NCBI RefSeq assembly: GCF_019112545.1
Contig: NW_025064885.1
Location: 372,001-436,000 of the forward strand
Source of the DNA: Guyanagaster necrorhizus
Taxonomy: Eukaryota; Basidiomycota; Agaricomycetes; Agaricales; Physalacriaceae
Reading direction: 5' to 3'
DNA: 64,000 nucleotides
The position numbers and the translations under genes were made by a program. A model generated the notes under the pieces. That model was not told the origin of the DNA. It did not search any database and saw only the letters and a list, made by a program, of their open reading frames with translations. Of this stretch, positions 10,882 to 23,600 are shown piece by piece; the stretch's first letter is position 1, and each line of letters opens with the position of its first letter.

Positions 10882-12747
10882 ATGAAACTTGCTGACCTTG
10901 GTGACAGCCTGCTTCTCCTACCTTCTCCAGTAGAACAGGAACTGAAACTGATGGGGAGCTTCTCAGCAATGCTGAAAGCTCCTGAGTCATCCAGCTATGA
11001 CCTGCCCATCAACTACCTCAAGAAGAGTAAGGAGAGCAATGGGGATAGTGAGGCTGAAGAGGATGACAAGAAAGGGGAGAACCTTCTCTCTAACCTATAG
11101 GTTGAGTATGATGATACAGACAAAGAAGCACTGGAGGAGGAGATACAAAGAACACAGATAGAGGAATTCAAGAGACTATACCATGAGAGGGTAGTTGCAC
11201 TATTGCAGAAAGAAAGCTGGTGAATAACCTCACTCAGGAAAAGGTATTCAGAAGTAGACAATGAAGAGAGGAGATATATATTGTAATATGTGGCTATTGA
11301 CAGGACTATTTATTTTTATAACAGGGACCACTTCAAGAACTCACTAAAGATACTCTTATCCTTTAAGTATGAAATACAACTGATGCTGAACATCCTGGCA
11401 TAACTACCACAATGAGCTATATACATGATATCATCTATATGAATGATCAGCTTGAGATATATGCATTCCACACTCTCAGACCAAAGAGCCATACCTCAGT
11501 CTAAGCCCTAAGAACTGTTATGACTAATCAGATTTTGAAATCCTTGGACATAGCAGAGAAGCCAACTCCTCAGTGGGCAATCATCACCTGATAAAGCTGG
11601 AGGAAGCAGTAAAGAGCTAGTCAAGAATGACTCTGAGGTCATTCAGCTGGGGTTTATAATCAGGAACAGAGTGATCATATGAAAAGAGGCCAGGCTCCAA
11701 GGGAGCCCTGTTGCCAATGATAACTCTCTACACTCTCTACTCAGACTCCTTACTGACTGGCACTGATCACTATGTGATAAGTACTTCAACCCTATGGAGA
11801 CTTTGCTAAACAATGCCACAATGCTTCAGTGCAAACTAGACCTCTTATAGACCCCTTGCCTCTTCAAAGGTGCCTCCAACAATATTGACTGATTCCTTAT
11901 AGACTGCAAACAATATTTTAAGGTCTACACCATATATCTCAGCTTGGATATGAACAAAGTGGTATTTGCTGCCTCTTACTTTGAAAGTAAGGTGAAATGG
12001 TGGTGGATACTAATAGCTCTGACTCTCTATTTGACTACTCATGAGTATTATTGATACTCATTCTGGGCTATCTTCAAACAGATAGTCAAAGACAAGTTCA
12101 TTGATTCAGCAGTCTAAGAGATTCACAAGAACAAGATGAAAGAGCTTCATATAGGTGACAAGATCATGAGTGAGTACTTTAACAAGCTGAAGCAACTCAG
12201 GATATTAGCAGAGGTCAGAGAGAGCATTAACAATGACAGGCAGATAGTTGAGTATCTAAAGATGGGAGTACCACAATCCTATATCTTGATGATCTCTAAC
12301 ATTGGTATGAACATCCTGAAGGAATATGAAGCATAAAAGGACTGCATCACTGAGATGAACAAGAAATGACTGTGACAAAAGGCAGTAAATGCAGGGCAGA
12401 CAATAGAGATGAAGAAGCCAGCCACATCAAATGGGAAGCTTAGTGGAGGATCAGAGACATCAAAGGCAGGAATTCCACTAGTTCCTTCATATACTACACA
12501 GAAGACAGGCACTGAAATAATATACACCAGCACTAGTAAACCAATAGATATTGACCATCTCAAGAAGAAAGGCAAGTACTTTAACTGCAGTTAAAAGGGT
12601 CACATGTCTAGAGACTGTCTGAAGAAGAAGTGTATATGAGAAGACATCAGAGCATAAATAGCTGAGTTACAGAAGGAGGTGGATAGACTTGAGAATTTTA
12701 GGGCAGACTCTAGAGTTGAAGAGATAAAAGATGAGATTGACAAATGA
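10882..12747 (+). pseudogene. Element B gag, decayed
   Basis: The acidic block ahead of capsid (DDTDKEALEEEIQRTQIEE near 11113) and the capsid-like part (KMKELHIGDKIMSEYFNKLK near 12136) are clear. The knuckle is damaged (KYFNCS, stop, KGHMSRDCLKKK near 12570), with the first Cys changed to Tyr. The frame ends at a TGA at 12745-12747, 15 bases before solo LTR C. Confidence 0.75.
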
Positions 12748-12762
12748 GTGATTCTACTTGGT

Positions 12763-13223
12763 TGTTATGATTTTTCCATTCTTTCTCTCAATTAACCCCT
12801 ATTTATGCTTAGTCAGGGCACTAACACAGGTGCTTAAGACCATGAGACAAGGCTTAGTCACCACAACTAGCCAAGTCTGTCATTGTCTTTCAATGCAACA
12901 GAGTTGCCCAATAATGCATAATCATCCTTTTATATATGGTAGTAATGCTTAAGGACAATGAGCACAAGGGACTTGACAACATGCAATTAGTGGTAGTATA
13001 TTTAGAACAGGACTTGTACAGTACTTAAGAGGCTTGCTCTCACTGGTAATCCCCAGCTTCAAGCTAAAGTTTATTTCATCTTATTCTACTCTCAAGCCTG
13101 TCATCAAGGCCTTGTGACATATCGATCAGACTACACATCAGTGAACTCAACTGATCTCCTAAAGTGTGAGGAGACTAGATTGTTTATCATGTGTATCTGT
13201 TCATATGATGCTTGAGTCTAACA
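12763..13223 (+). mobile_element. Solo LTR C in element B
   Basis: A 461-bp LTR of the main family, from TGTTATGATTTTTCC to GAGTCTAACA, with no interior attached. The 5-mer ttggt is present on both sides (12758-12762 and 13224-13228). It therefore arose by insertion of a full element followed by recombination between its LTRs. It keeps the R segment CAGCTTCAAGCTAAAG and the U5 hairpin (13155-13174, stem TCTCCT/AGGAGA). Element B's gag-pol junction resumes directly after it. Confidence 0.93.
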
Positions 13224-13228
13224 TTGGT

Positions 13229-13331
13229 CAGCTGAAGGACTTTATGGTATGTTGTCAGCAGCTATGGGTCAGACTCATATGCTCTCTGTAGGTAGTAATA
13301 TTTATGTGCATTTGAATATACCTCAAGTTAT
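13229..13331 (+). pseudogene. Element B gag-pol junction fragment
   Basis: About 100 bp of element B between solo LTR C and element D. It aligns with the stretch after the gag stop in G (the shared CATTTGAATATACCTCA is at 13309-13325). It continues, after D is removed, at 29547. No complete domain. Confidence 0.75.
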
Positions 13332-13830
13332 TGTTAGGAATGTGCCAATCAAGTGGGTTTGAGTGCACATATGGAGACTGGCAGCATGTGTGGGCATTAA
13401 TAAAGCTATTGGCAACATCATCCTTGAGTTGGGGTCTAAGGATTTAGATAGATAAAATAAAGTTTCATCAGAGAAGTGAAGAGGAGTATCCTTTGGAGCA
13501 GAATCTGATAGATAAGGAAGAAGGAGTTGAAGTGAGTATGAAGTGTAGATGGCTATCCAAGTTGATATTTGAACTGAGTAGTTACAATGATTATATATAG
13601 TTTTATATACTAATAGTAGCTAATTCTGAGTCAGATTCTATTGGATTCTGATGTCAATATTTGCTACCAAGTTCAGAGTCTAGATATTACAATGTGAAAT
13701 ATGGATGTGAAATAATAATGGTGAAAATAAAATTAATAGGTAATAGAGGATGGCCAGAGTCTGGTGGGTTTCTGTGATTGAATTTATGGTTGATTGAGAT
13801 GACATGGAGGCTGGCAGCATATGTGTAACA
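13332..13830 (-). repeat. Element D 3' LTR
   Basis: It begins TGTTAGGAATGTGCC and ends GTGTAACA, and matches 29047-29541. Most differences are transitions at former CpG sites; for example the R segment reads TTTGAACT here and TTCAAACT in the other LTR, both from TTCGAACT. Confidence 0.92.
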
Positions 13831-13960
13831 GTATTCTCCTGTTAGCATTCTTACCCTCAAGAGCACAGATCCTGATGGCTGGTGAGGTCACATAAAAGAT
13901 TATTGGTGGCTGTGAGAATTTTTTGCAACTTGGTCAGATACTATTATCATCACTCTAACT

Positions 13961-15296
13961 ATGTCACCTCCTATCATGTATCATTGCTCATATACTCCTG
14001 AGCCTTTGGTGAGGGAATCCACCTCCAATAGCTCTGAAGAGGCTAAGGAATTATTTTGTCTGGAATGGCAGACCATAGAGGAAGAGTATACAGAGACCAT
14101 AGAAGTCCACTTGGAGTGGAACAGAGAGTGAGAGAGAGAGGAGAAGATCCAGGTGGATCATGTGGCCTAGGAGGCATAGAGAAAGAAGCAGCAAGAAGAG
14201 TTGGAGAAGAAGAGGAAGAAGGTCTGGTGGGCAGCAGAAAAGCAGGCAAAGGAGGTGGAGGAGGTATTGAGAGAGGCAACTCAGAGGGAGGCTGAGGAGA
14301 GGGAGGCTGTGGAGGCTGTGATGAGGGCTGAGGCCTCAGAGGTAGAGCAGGAGAGGATGGTTATGGAGGATGGATTGCAAATGACCCTTGCAGAGGCTGT
14401 TGATTTTCATCTGCATCAAGTGTTAGTGGAATAGTTTGGTTCTAGCCCTGGTCTTTGCTTTAAGAAGGTGACTGGCTATACACCTCCAGAGTCTGATGAT
14501 GAGCCAGACAAGGGGACCAAGAGAGATGATGAGTCAGAAGAATCTGAGAAGACCCTGGAGAAGAGAAAGAGAGTGCAAGAGAGAAAGAGAAGGGTGTTTG
14601 GTCTAGCAGAGAAGAGCTGTAAACACAAGTTTAGATCAAGGAGCATAGTGGATAGCAGTGGGACAAAAGTGGTTGCTAGTCTCAAAAAGTGGGTGAAGTT
14701 GGAAGTGGCAGGGCCAGCAGAGGGTGAAGAGCTGTTGGATGATGAAAGTAAGTGTCTTAGTTTTCTTGCATAATTTGACTTAGCTTTTGCTTTCAGAAAG
14801 TTGTGTGTGCTGTTGTCAAGATGGCACATGATATTACATATGACCAGTAACTAAAGACACCAGTTGAGGACAGACTTGCACTCACTGCAAGGTTAAGAAA
14901 ACTGCTTGTTTGTTTAACAAGGGTGTCACTGCAAGTGAGGTGATCAGTAGTGTGGAGGTCTCTGCTGGCCTTCACCAATTCTCAAGATTAATTTGCAAGT
15001 TGATACATCATATAGACAAGTTGGCAGAAGAGCTGATAGATGTCTGCAGTATGGTAGTGGGTCTCTAGGATGACTATAGTTCTGATGACATATTATCTCT
15101 CTCAGAGCTGTTTTTGGAATCTGAAGTGGAGGCCTGAAAGAAGGCCCAGCTGATTTTCAAGGATGAGAGGGATCAGGAGGTGGAAGATATTCAGAAGGTG
15201 ATGTTAAAGAGGCTGGATGAAGATATAGAGGAGTTGAAGAAGTAGAGAGAGAGTTCAGGTTCTGATACAGGTTCATCAGGTTCTGCTTCCCTGTAA
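13961..15296 (+). pseudogene. Antisense spliced gene in element D: coiled coil plus Cys cluster
   Basis: It lies on the strand opposite to pol, between pol and the 3' LTR. Exon 1 (13961-14747) starts MSPPIMYHCSYTPEP. It continues with a long Glu/Lys/Arg/Ala-rich helix (about residues 75-145) and an acidic linker (ESDDEPDKGTKRDDESEESE), then a basic part. A 49-nt intron (14748-14796) joins it in frame to exon 2, which has a Cys cluster (SCVCCCQDGT, then CTHCKVKKTACLF) and a helical acidic tail ending at TAA 15294. The pairing C-x2-C then C-x2-C-x5-C recalls the small Cys-rich proteins common in basidiomycete repeats, but it is not a standard Zn2Cys6 spacing that I can confirm. About 428 codons with at least ten stops, so dead. 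A nucleic-acid-binding or regulatory role is only a guess. Confidence 0.7.
14748..14796 (+). other. 49-nt spliceosomal intron in the antisense gene
   Basis: Donor GTAAGT follows GATGAAA, and acceptor TTTCAG precedes AAAGTTG. A TTTGACTTA branch-like site lies about 20 nt before the acceptor. Removing it joins the exon 1 frame directly to the Cys-cluster frame. Length and signals fit short basidiomycete introns. Confidence 0.7.
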
Positions 15297-15426
15297 AATT
15301 TTGTACAAAATATATATAGAAAAAGATGTCAGATGTTAGTAGTAAAAAAAATATAAATACAAGATTTTGACTTTGAAAGTGTGAAAGAGGTGATTGGAAT
15401 AATAGTAATTGGTGATTAAAATTGAA

Positions 15427-18400
15427 CTAGTAAGATGGAGTGCCAGTAGTATCTGGAGTTGCATTGTATCAAGGATGGAATGATTGAGTGACTTTGGATA
15501 AGGGTCCTGGTTTACCTGAGTATTGACAGTGGAATTCTTCAATAAATTCATTGGCAGAGAACTTGGAGGCTGGTAACCAAGCAAACTCTTCATTGGTACC
15601 TTCATAGTCTAGCCACTGGATCTTGTACAGCAGTGGATAGCAGAACTGGCAGTCCAGTTTAGAGTCAAGGATTTGAGCTATTTCAAAATGTTCTTCTCTG
15701 TTGACTTTGACTGGAGGTGGCAGTGGTTGGATTCAGTTAGGAATGGTGTTTTCTTCTATGAGTTCCAATTGTGACATATGAAAGACTGGGTGAATGGACC
15801 AGAGATCTGACAGAAGCCTCAGGGTGAAGGAATGAGAACCAGGTTGGGCTATGATTTTGAAGAGACTAAAGTATTTCTCTGAGAATTTTCTGGTCAAACA
15901 GGTGGTTTTGATATGTTTGGCACTGAGGTAAACCTTGTTGCCCACTGTGAATGAGAGCACCAGAATCTGATGCTTGTCCACTTGGGCCTTGTAATAAGAC
16001 TGAGCTTTGAAAATTTCATCTTTCAGTATTTGATGGAGCTCATCAAGGTTGACTGTAAAGTCTCAGACCCAAGTGGAGGCAATATCTCTTTCAGAGTGAA
16101 TAGTGATGTTAGAGTGGTAATCCTTGTTAGCAAAAAATAGAGATTCTGATAGATGCATTAGAGGCATTATTGTAGGCAAACTTAGCAATAGATAGGAGGG
16201 TGTTCTAATTGTCCTGTTGATAGAAGTAGTAGATATGGATGTACTGTTCCAGAGTTTGGTTTGCCTATTTGGTTTGTCTGTTGGCCTCCAGATGGTAACC
16301 AGAAGTAAGATAGAGTTCCATATCAAGAGCTATAGCTAAGGCATGAGTAAATTGGGAAATGAATTCAGAGCTATGATCTGAGATGATATGACTGGATACC
16401 CCATGTTTAGAGAACACATGGATAAGGAAAAGTTGGGCAAGCTCCATAGAGTTAATGGTGTTGTGAGTGGAGATGAAAATGGCTTGCTTGCTAGCTCAGT
16501 CTATAACTATCAAGATAGTGGTAAATCTGTTAGAGTTTGATAGCTGTTCAATGAAATCTATAGAAATAGAATCCCATAGCTATTTGAGAACCAGTAGAGG
16601 TTTGAGTAACCCATAGGAGTGGTGTCTAGGTGTCTTATTGTGTCCACAAACTGTGCAGGATTTAACATAGTGTTAAACATATTCATGCATCTTTGGCCAG
16701 ATGTAGTCCTGTCAGACTAGCTCTAATGTCTGGTTTTGACCAAAGTGGCCTGCCAAGATATAGTCATGATTGTTCTGAAGTATATGGAGATGGATATCAT
16801 CAGAGTCTAGGATATAGATGCAGCCTTCAAACTGAAGGATGTTGGATTTATTAATGGACCACTGAGAGAGAGAAGATTTAGAAGTGGCTTTAGCCTGGCA
16901 GAGGCTATCAGAGGATGTAGAGTCAAAGAATTATACTTGTTTGATATTGGTATGAAGTTTGTCAATATCTATGATGGCACTAGCCTATAGAGTAGAGCCC
17001 TCAAGATAGGTTGTGTGGAGTGATGTAGAAAGTTGTTTTTGGATGAACATAAATTGAAAATTGTGGGGGTTGACTTAGGCATATTGGCTATCTCTCTCTT
17101 TAAGATAGACATCTCATTGTCTGGTGAGTGCATCTGGTTTTCCACCAAGTTTTCCAGGATGGAACTAAATTACTAGATTGAACTGGGATAGGTATTCAGA
17201 CCAGCAGACCTGTCAGTGGGTTAGAATCTTAGTGGTGGCAAAGTATTCAAGGTTTTTGTGATCTGTTACAACATTGATGGAGTCTGCAGAGCCTTCAAGA
17301 TAGTGTCACCAATGTTTAAAGGCTTCAAAAATAGCTAGAAGCTCTTTATTATAGGTGTCATAGTTGAGTTCAGCATTGTGGAGGCTCTGGGAGGGAAAGA
17401 CAATGGGGTGAATTTCACCATCTTCAAGATAGATGGAGAGAATAGCTGCAATTGCATAATTGGAGGCATCAGTTTCCACCACTATCTTTCAATTGGAGAT
17501 CCAGTGGATAGGAATGAGAGCATATGTAAAAGTCTGTTTCAACTTGTTGAAGGCTGCTAAGCATTTGTCATCAAATTTCCATGGAGTTTTCTTGCAGATA
17601 AATTATGTAAGAGGAAGAACAATATCACTATATTTATGTATGAAGCAATGGTAGAAGTTAGCAAAGCCAAGAAAAGATTGGATGTCTTTGACCTTTTGTG
17701 GCACCAGCCAGTCAATAATGGCCTTGACTTTTTCTTCAGATATGTGAAGTCCTTCAGGTGATAGAATATAGCCTAAGTATTCCACAGAATTCTGATTGAA
17801 TTTGCATTTGGAACCTTTGCAGTAGAGTCTATTAGCTCTAAGTCTGTGTAAGATCTCTTGAACATGTTTCTGGTGATCTTTTGAGTTGTCAGAATATATG
17901 AGAATGTTGTTAAGGTGTTAAGATAGACCACTACTGATATGTCAAGCATATCAGAGAATATATCATTCACAAATTGTTAGAATGCCATCAGAGCATTTGT
18001 GAGGCTAAAAGACATGACATACTATTTGAAGAAACTATAATGGGTTTGGAAGACTGTTTTCTATTTATCCCCTTTGGCTATGCAAACAAGATGGTAGGTG
18101 TGTCATAGATCAAGCTTAGTGTAGATGTGCACAGAGCAGACAGAGTTGAGGAGGTCAGAAATAAGGGAAAGAGGGTAGCAATCCTTTTTGGAGATTTTGT
18201 TTAGATCATGGTAGTCGATGCAAAGTTGGAGTTCATCAGTCTTCTTCTTGACAAATAGAACTGGAGCCCTGTGTGAAGAGCAGGATAGAGTAATGAACCT
18301 ATTGTGTAGATTATCATTGATAAACTCTCATAGGGCCTTGAGTTTGGATTCTGAAAGGGAATAAATAGATCTAAGTGATAAAGATGTTTCTTCCTCAAGG

Positions 18401-19424
18401 TTGATTTTGAGGTCATATGGCCTGTGTTCAGGTAGCTTTTTGGAGAGGATATCACTGAAGACATCTGCAAAATCATGGTGCTCTACTGGCACTGATAAAA
18501 GGTCTGCTGGTTCTGTGGATGCAGCTTTGGCTCCAATTTTAAGCAAGGAAGGCTGCAGTATAAACTGCTGAGCACCTTCTTCTGCACTGGCTCAGACAAA
18601 TATGGCAGCAGATATGATAGAGATCTTTGAGTGTGCTTTTATAGTAAAAGACTCTGAGAGAGGATAGGAATAGATGGGTTCATATAAGAATGAAGTCCAC
18701 TGGCTACTCAAAATAGACTTGAAATGGAGTGAAGCCCCAGAAGTTGGACTGATGGAGTCTGGTGAGCATGGAAGTCCCAGAGTTGAGCTGAAGAGCTCAA
18801 AGAGGGGTAGACTGTTGTCCTGTGAGCATAGAAGTTCCAGAATGGAGCTGGAGGGCTCAGAGAGGGATGGACTGTTATTCTGTGAGCATGAAAGTCTTTG
18901 GGATGTGGTGGAGGCCATGGAATTAGTTGGAGTGAGATTCTGGTAGCTTGAGTGGAAGATGATACTGTTTTCAGTCCAGTCAATTAGTGGATTGTAGTGA
19001 GAGAGCCAGTTGTATTCTAAAATAAGATTGCAAGATGAATCCAGAGGAGTGACATAGAAGTTGATGAGGAAGGTGTCTTCAGATGAAAAATAGATAGGGA
19101 TGATTGTGATTTGAGATATACAGCTTTCAATGGAGCCATCAAATAATCAAAGTTGCGTATTAGGGATGGTTTGAATAGGGATTTTATTGGCAGCTACATA
19201 CTTAGTGTCAACAAAGTAGTGGCTAGAACCAGAATCAATAAAGGCAAGAAAATGCAGAATGATACAAGTTAAGGAGCCATTGGGTTCTGTGATAGTCAGT
19301 AATTCTGCTGAGAGAGGGATATGAAAGGAGTGATTGGAAAGGAATATTGCATTGAGGGTGATGACCTCCAGTGTGTGCATAGAGTCAATGCAACTCTGAA
19401 TTCACATAGAGGAAACAGAGTTGC
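15427..19424 (-). pseudogene. Element D pol (PR-RT-RNase H-IN-chromodomain), decayed
   Basis: Minus strand, in order: protease AFIDSGSSHYFVD near 19220; a connector; RT about 17600-18480 with a damaged catalytic box (VVVYLNTLTTFSYI near 17910, YLDD to YLNT); the RT thumb MEYLGYILSPEGLHI at 17745; and RNase H about 17200-17450. Integrase follows (about 16060-17100, with FSKHGVSSHIISDHSSEF near 16390), then a GPY-type end (KYFSLFKIIAQPGSHSFTLRL near 15870). A chromodomain (HFEIAQILDSKLDC, KIQWLDYEGTNEEFAWLPAS) lies near 15560-15700. The stop TAG is at 15427. The frame is -1 relative to gag. Many stops. Confidence 0.85.
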
Positions 19425-19427
19425 TTC

Positions 19428-20146
19428 CTAGTTTTCTGATTCTGTTGAAGCTGGCTCCACAGGAGTAGTGTTGACTTCAGCTGCTTGACTCTTGGCAGAG
19501 GTTGCTGTCTTCTGCTTGTTGTAATCCTTGGTCTTGTGTTTGGCTCCACAGAACATGCAAAGATTGTTCTGGTGCTAGTGGTCTTTTTCTTCCTGAGTAA
19601 GATAACCATCTTTGCCTAACTTCTTGGCATAAGGCTTAGGGGTGGTAGGTTTCAGTGTGGAGCTAGAGTCCAAGGAAGAAAAGTTGGACTCCTTGGATTT
19701 GGGGTTAGAGGATTAGTTGGAGGTCTTATTGTCCTGGTTTTTATGAGCAATTTCAGTCTTCCAGATCCAGTAGAAAACATCAAGTTCTTGGGCAAGAAAG
19801 TGCATATCATGAAGATTGTTTGGCTTTCCATAGTGTGCCATGTCATCCTTGATACAGGTGCAGAGGCCACAGTAAAAGACATAGTAGAGAGAGTTATCTC
19901 CATACTCAATTTGTGAGGCATACTGGTTGAATTGGACTATATACTTTATGATCTGATCTCTATTGCATATCTGAAGGTGTTTTAATACATCTTCAGCATC
20001 TCTAATAGCATCAAAAGGGTCAAAGTTGTTATGAAGCTCATCTAAGAAAGCCACATAGAAGAATTGTCAGGCTGGTGGATTCTATAGATTAGAGTTAAGG
20101 ATGTCTGGTTTGAACCAGTTAAGTGCTGTGCCAGCCAGGAAGAAAA
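19428..20146 (-). pseudogene. Element D gag, 3' part
   Basis: Capsid-like segment (MAFLDELHNNFDPFDAIRDA at 20054, then YASQIEYGDNSLYYVFY) followed by a single knuckle (CMFCGAKHKTKDY near 19550), whose last Cys is Tyr and which is short by one residue before the His. It ends with TAG at 19428-19430, followed in the -1 frame by the protease. The 5' part is at 28283-29006, displaced by element J. Confidence 0.8.
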
Positions 20147-20607
20147 TGTTAGACTCAAGCATCATATGAACAGATACATGTGATAAACAACCTAGTCTCC
20201 TCACACTTTGGGAGATCAGTTGAGTTCACTGATGCATAGTCTGATCAATGTATCACAAGGCCTTGATGACAGGCTTGAGAGTAGAATGAGATGGAATAAA
20301 CTTTAGCTTGAAGCTGGGAATTACCAGCAAGAGCAAGCCTCTTAAGTACTATACAAGTCCTGTTCTAAATATACTACTGCTAATTGCATGTTGTCGAGTC
20401 CTTTGTGCTCATTGTCCTTGAGCATTACTACTATATATAAAAGAATAATTGTGCATTGTCAGGCAACTCTGTTGCATTGAAAGACAATGACAGACTTGGC
20501 TAGTTGTAGTGACTAAGCCTTGTCTCATGATCTTAAGTGCCTGTGTTAGTGCCCTGACTAAGCATAAATAGGGGTTAATTAAGGGAAAGAATGGAAAAAT
20601 CATAACA
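20147..20607 (-). repeat. Element J 3' LTR
   Basis: From TGTTAGACTC to AATCATAACA, 461 bp, same length as 27817-28277. The U5 region keeps the hairpin loop CACACTTT with a 5-bp stem. Confidence 0.93.
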
Positions 20608-20640
20608 TTACCCTCTTCTTAAGGCCATCATCCCAATGGC
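20608..20640 (-). promoter_or_regulatory. Element J polypurine tract and post-pol hairpin
   Basis: The minus strand reads AAGAAGAGGGTAA directly before the LTR, preceded by CCATTGGGATGATGG just after the pol stop. Position and composition match the other family members. Confidence 0.7.
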
Positions 20641-23600
20641 TTAATTTAGAGATAATTCATATTCATGTATAGTGTCATTGGCATTTATCTGTCTTTTGTT
20701 TACTCACTGGTTTGATTCTGGCCTGTATTCCTTCTAGCTAACCAGATAGTCAATGGTAGATGTCATACCATTTCTTTTTGCTCTGATTTTTTGAAGTCTG
20801 TGATTTAGCACCTGGTCGACTTCATAATATTCTTCATCATTGATAAGGTCAGAAGGCAGAGATGGAGGGTGTTCCTGATTTGAGAAGGCCAGTGCAATGT
20901 AAAGGGTTAGTAATGTCTCATTAAAGACATTGTGGACCTTCCAAGTGGCTGAGAGTTTGAGTTTGTAAGTGCTAGCCCCAATTTTGGATATTATTGGGAA
21001 TGGGCTGGTATGCTTATCAGCCAACTTGTGTTTTGGGCATGAGAGGTGAAGATTAGAGGTGTCAAGCCACACTTTGTCACTAGTAAGATATATGTGTGCT
21101 GATCAATAGTGTTTGTTGTATTAGGCTTTCATCACTAATGCTGTCTTTTCAAGAGCTGTTTTTGTCTTGACATAAATCTTGGTTATGGTGGTGGTGAAGT
21201 CAGTGGATGATGGGGTTGTGGTGCAGTGTCATTCAGTTTGCAGAACATTTGGGTGTCAGCCATAGTTGACAAAGAATAGTGTCTTTCCAGTTGCTGAATG
21301 GATTCAGTTGTTATGCTAGAAGGCTGCAAGAGCCAGCCATTTTATCCAGTCATCTTGTTGGTAGTTGATGAATAGGCAAAGGTATTTCTTCATCTCTTGA
21401 TTTGCATGTTCCATCTGGCTATCAGTTTGTGGATGATATGTGGTGGATGCATTTTGTTTAATACTCAATAGGTGATAGAGGTCATCAAGAAACTTCAAGA
21501 CAAATTAGAGTCCCCTGTCTGAGATGATGACTTGAGGCATGCTATGTTTGGTATAGACCTCATCACACAAGATTTTGGTCCAGCCTTCAAAAGTCAGCTC
21601 AGTGGAACAGATTATCAGAATGATTGCCTTAGAGAATTGATCAATTATGACAATAATTGCATTATAGCCATTGCAGTCTGAGAGGCCAGTGATCATATCG
21701 ACCAAAATGTGAGTCCATGGTGATGATGGGATCTCATTCAGATGGAGTGGTGTGGCTCAGGCTTATGTTAATGACTTGTCCCTTTGGCATTTTTTGCATG
21801 CCTTGACATATGCAATAATATCATTGTTTATTTTGAGTCACCAGTATTCTTGTAGTACTAGTTCCTTGGTTTTAGTAATGCTGAGATGGCCAGCAGTGGT
21901 ATGGTCATGACAGGAAGTAATGATTTTGCCATGTAACTTTTGATCTTGGGGAATGTAGATTCACCCATCATAGTAAATTAGTCTCCCTTCCTTTACCATT
22001 TCTCACTCATGATTGAGAGATGGTGCCACCCATTGGTCCCATTTGTGGTTATCCTGGATTGTGCTCTTAATGCGCTTATAGATTTTCTCCTCTGTCAGCA
22101 TTATTATAGCTCAGAAGTGTTTGAGATGCAGTAATATCACTCTCTCATTGTCAGTTCCTTCTTGGTCATGGTCCACCCTTTGGCTAAAAAGGTTGGCCTT
22201 TTTGTTTATTATGCTGGCTTTATGATGGAGCATGTACTAGTATTGATTGAGTTTCATGACCTATCTGGTCTGATGATGATTTAGCTTCTGAGGTTGCCAG
22301 AAGTACTGAAGGTTCTGATGATCTGTCCAGATCTCAAAGACTTCCATGGCCTCAATCAGATAGTGTCACCATTTCTCTAGAGCAAGCATGATGACAAGCA
22401 ACTCTTTGTCATAGATTTCATAGTTTTATTCTGTGACAGTAAGTGCTTTGGAGAGGAATGCGACTGGTTGCCATTTTCCTTCCTGTTCCTGTGAGAGTAT
22501 GGCCCCGATTGCTCCCTCACTGGAGTCAGCTTCAACTTGGAATTTTCCTTCTTGTGTGAGGATGGCTAGTATGACATCTTCAGCTAGCTGTCATTTGAGA
22601 TCCTTGAAAGTGGTCTGCTGAGAGAGGCCCCAGGTTCAGAGGGCATTGCCAGTCAACTGCATCATTGGTTGGATGATTTTGCTATAGTCTTGGATGAAAT
22701 GTTGATAGAAGTTTGTAAATCCAAGGAATGACTACAACTCCTTCTTCTTGATCAGTTCTGGCCACTCTGTTACCCCTGCTATCTGAATAGAGTCTATTCG
22801 AATACTTTCTTCACTGATAATAACTCTAAGGTACTCAGTTTCAAGTACTTTGAATTCACATTTCTCCACTTTGAGGAATAATTTGTGTTTCCTCATAAGA
22901 GCTAGTACTTGTTGTACTAGCTTCTTATGTTCTTTCTTTATTTTTGACATAATCAGAATATCATCAAGATAAATGGTGATCTTTCTGGTGGAGATGAGAT
23001 CCTTGAAAATGTTGTTCATCATCCATTGGAATGTTGCTGGGGAGTTGGTGAGTCCAAAAAACATCACAGTTGGTTCGAATAATCTCTGATTTGTCCTGAA
23101 TGCTGTCTTTTATTCATTTCCTTCCTTGATATGGATGTTATTATAGCTCCACTGAACATTGAGCTTGGTATAGTATGTGGTGCTATAAAGCTTGTCCATT
23201 AGCTCTGAGATCAGCAGCAGAGGGTATTGATTCTTAATTGTCATCTTGTTAAGTTTTTGGTAATTTTGAACTGGCTGGAGCTTGCCATCCTTCTTTTTGA
23301 TGAAGAAGAATAGTGATGCCATAGGTGACTTTGAGGGACAAATCCTTTCACTCAACAAGTTCTCATCAAGGAACTTATTGAGTTCTTGTTGTTTATTGTT
23401 CCTAAAGGGGTAAGTCTTACAGTCAAGGTTGGTGTTGGCATTTGGAACTAACTTAATGGCATAGTCCCAGAGCTTCCATTCAGGGAGTTCATCAAAACTC
23501 TCCTTTTTGAACAAGTCTCTGAAGTTTCAGACCCACTCTGGCACCATTTCTTCAAACATCTTTTCCTGCTTCTGTTTATTGGCCTTTGCTGCCAAGTTAT

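Noticed and set aside
14476..14978. Minus-strand frames opposite the antisense gene of D (117 and 61 codons)
   Set aside because: Ser/Leu-rich mirror of the charged helix. The plus strand has the intron signals, Cys cluster and coherent frame.
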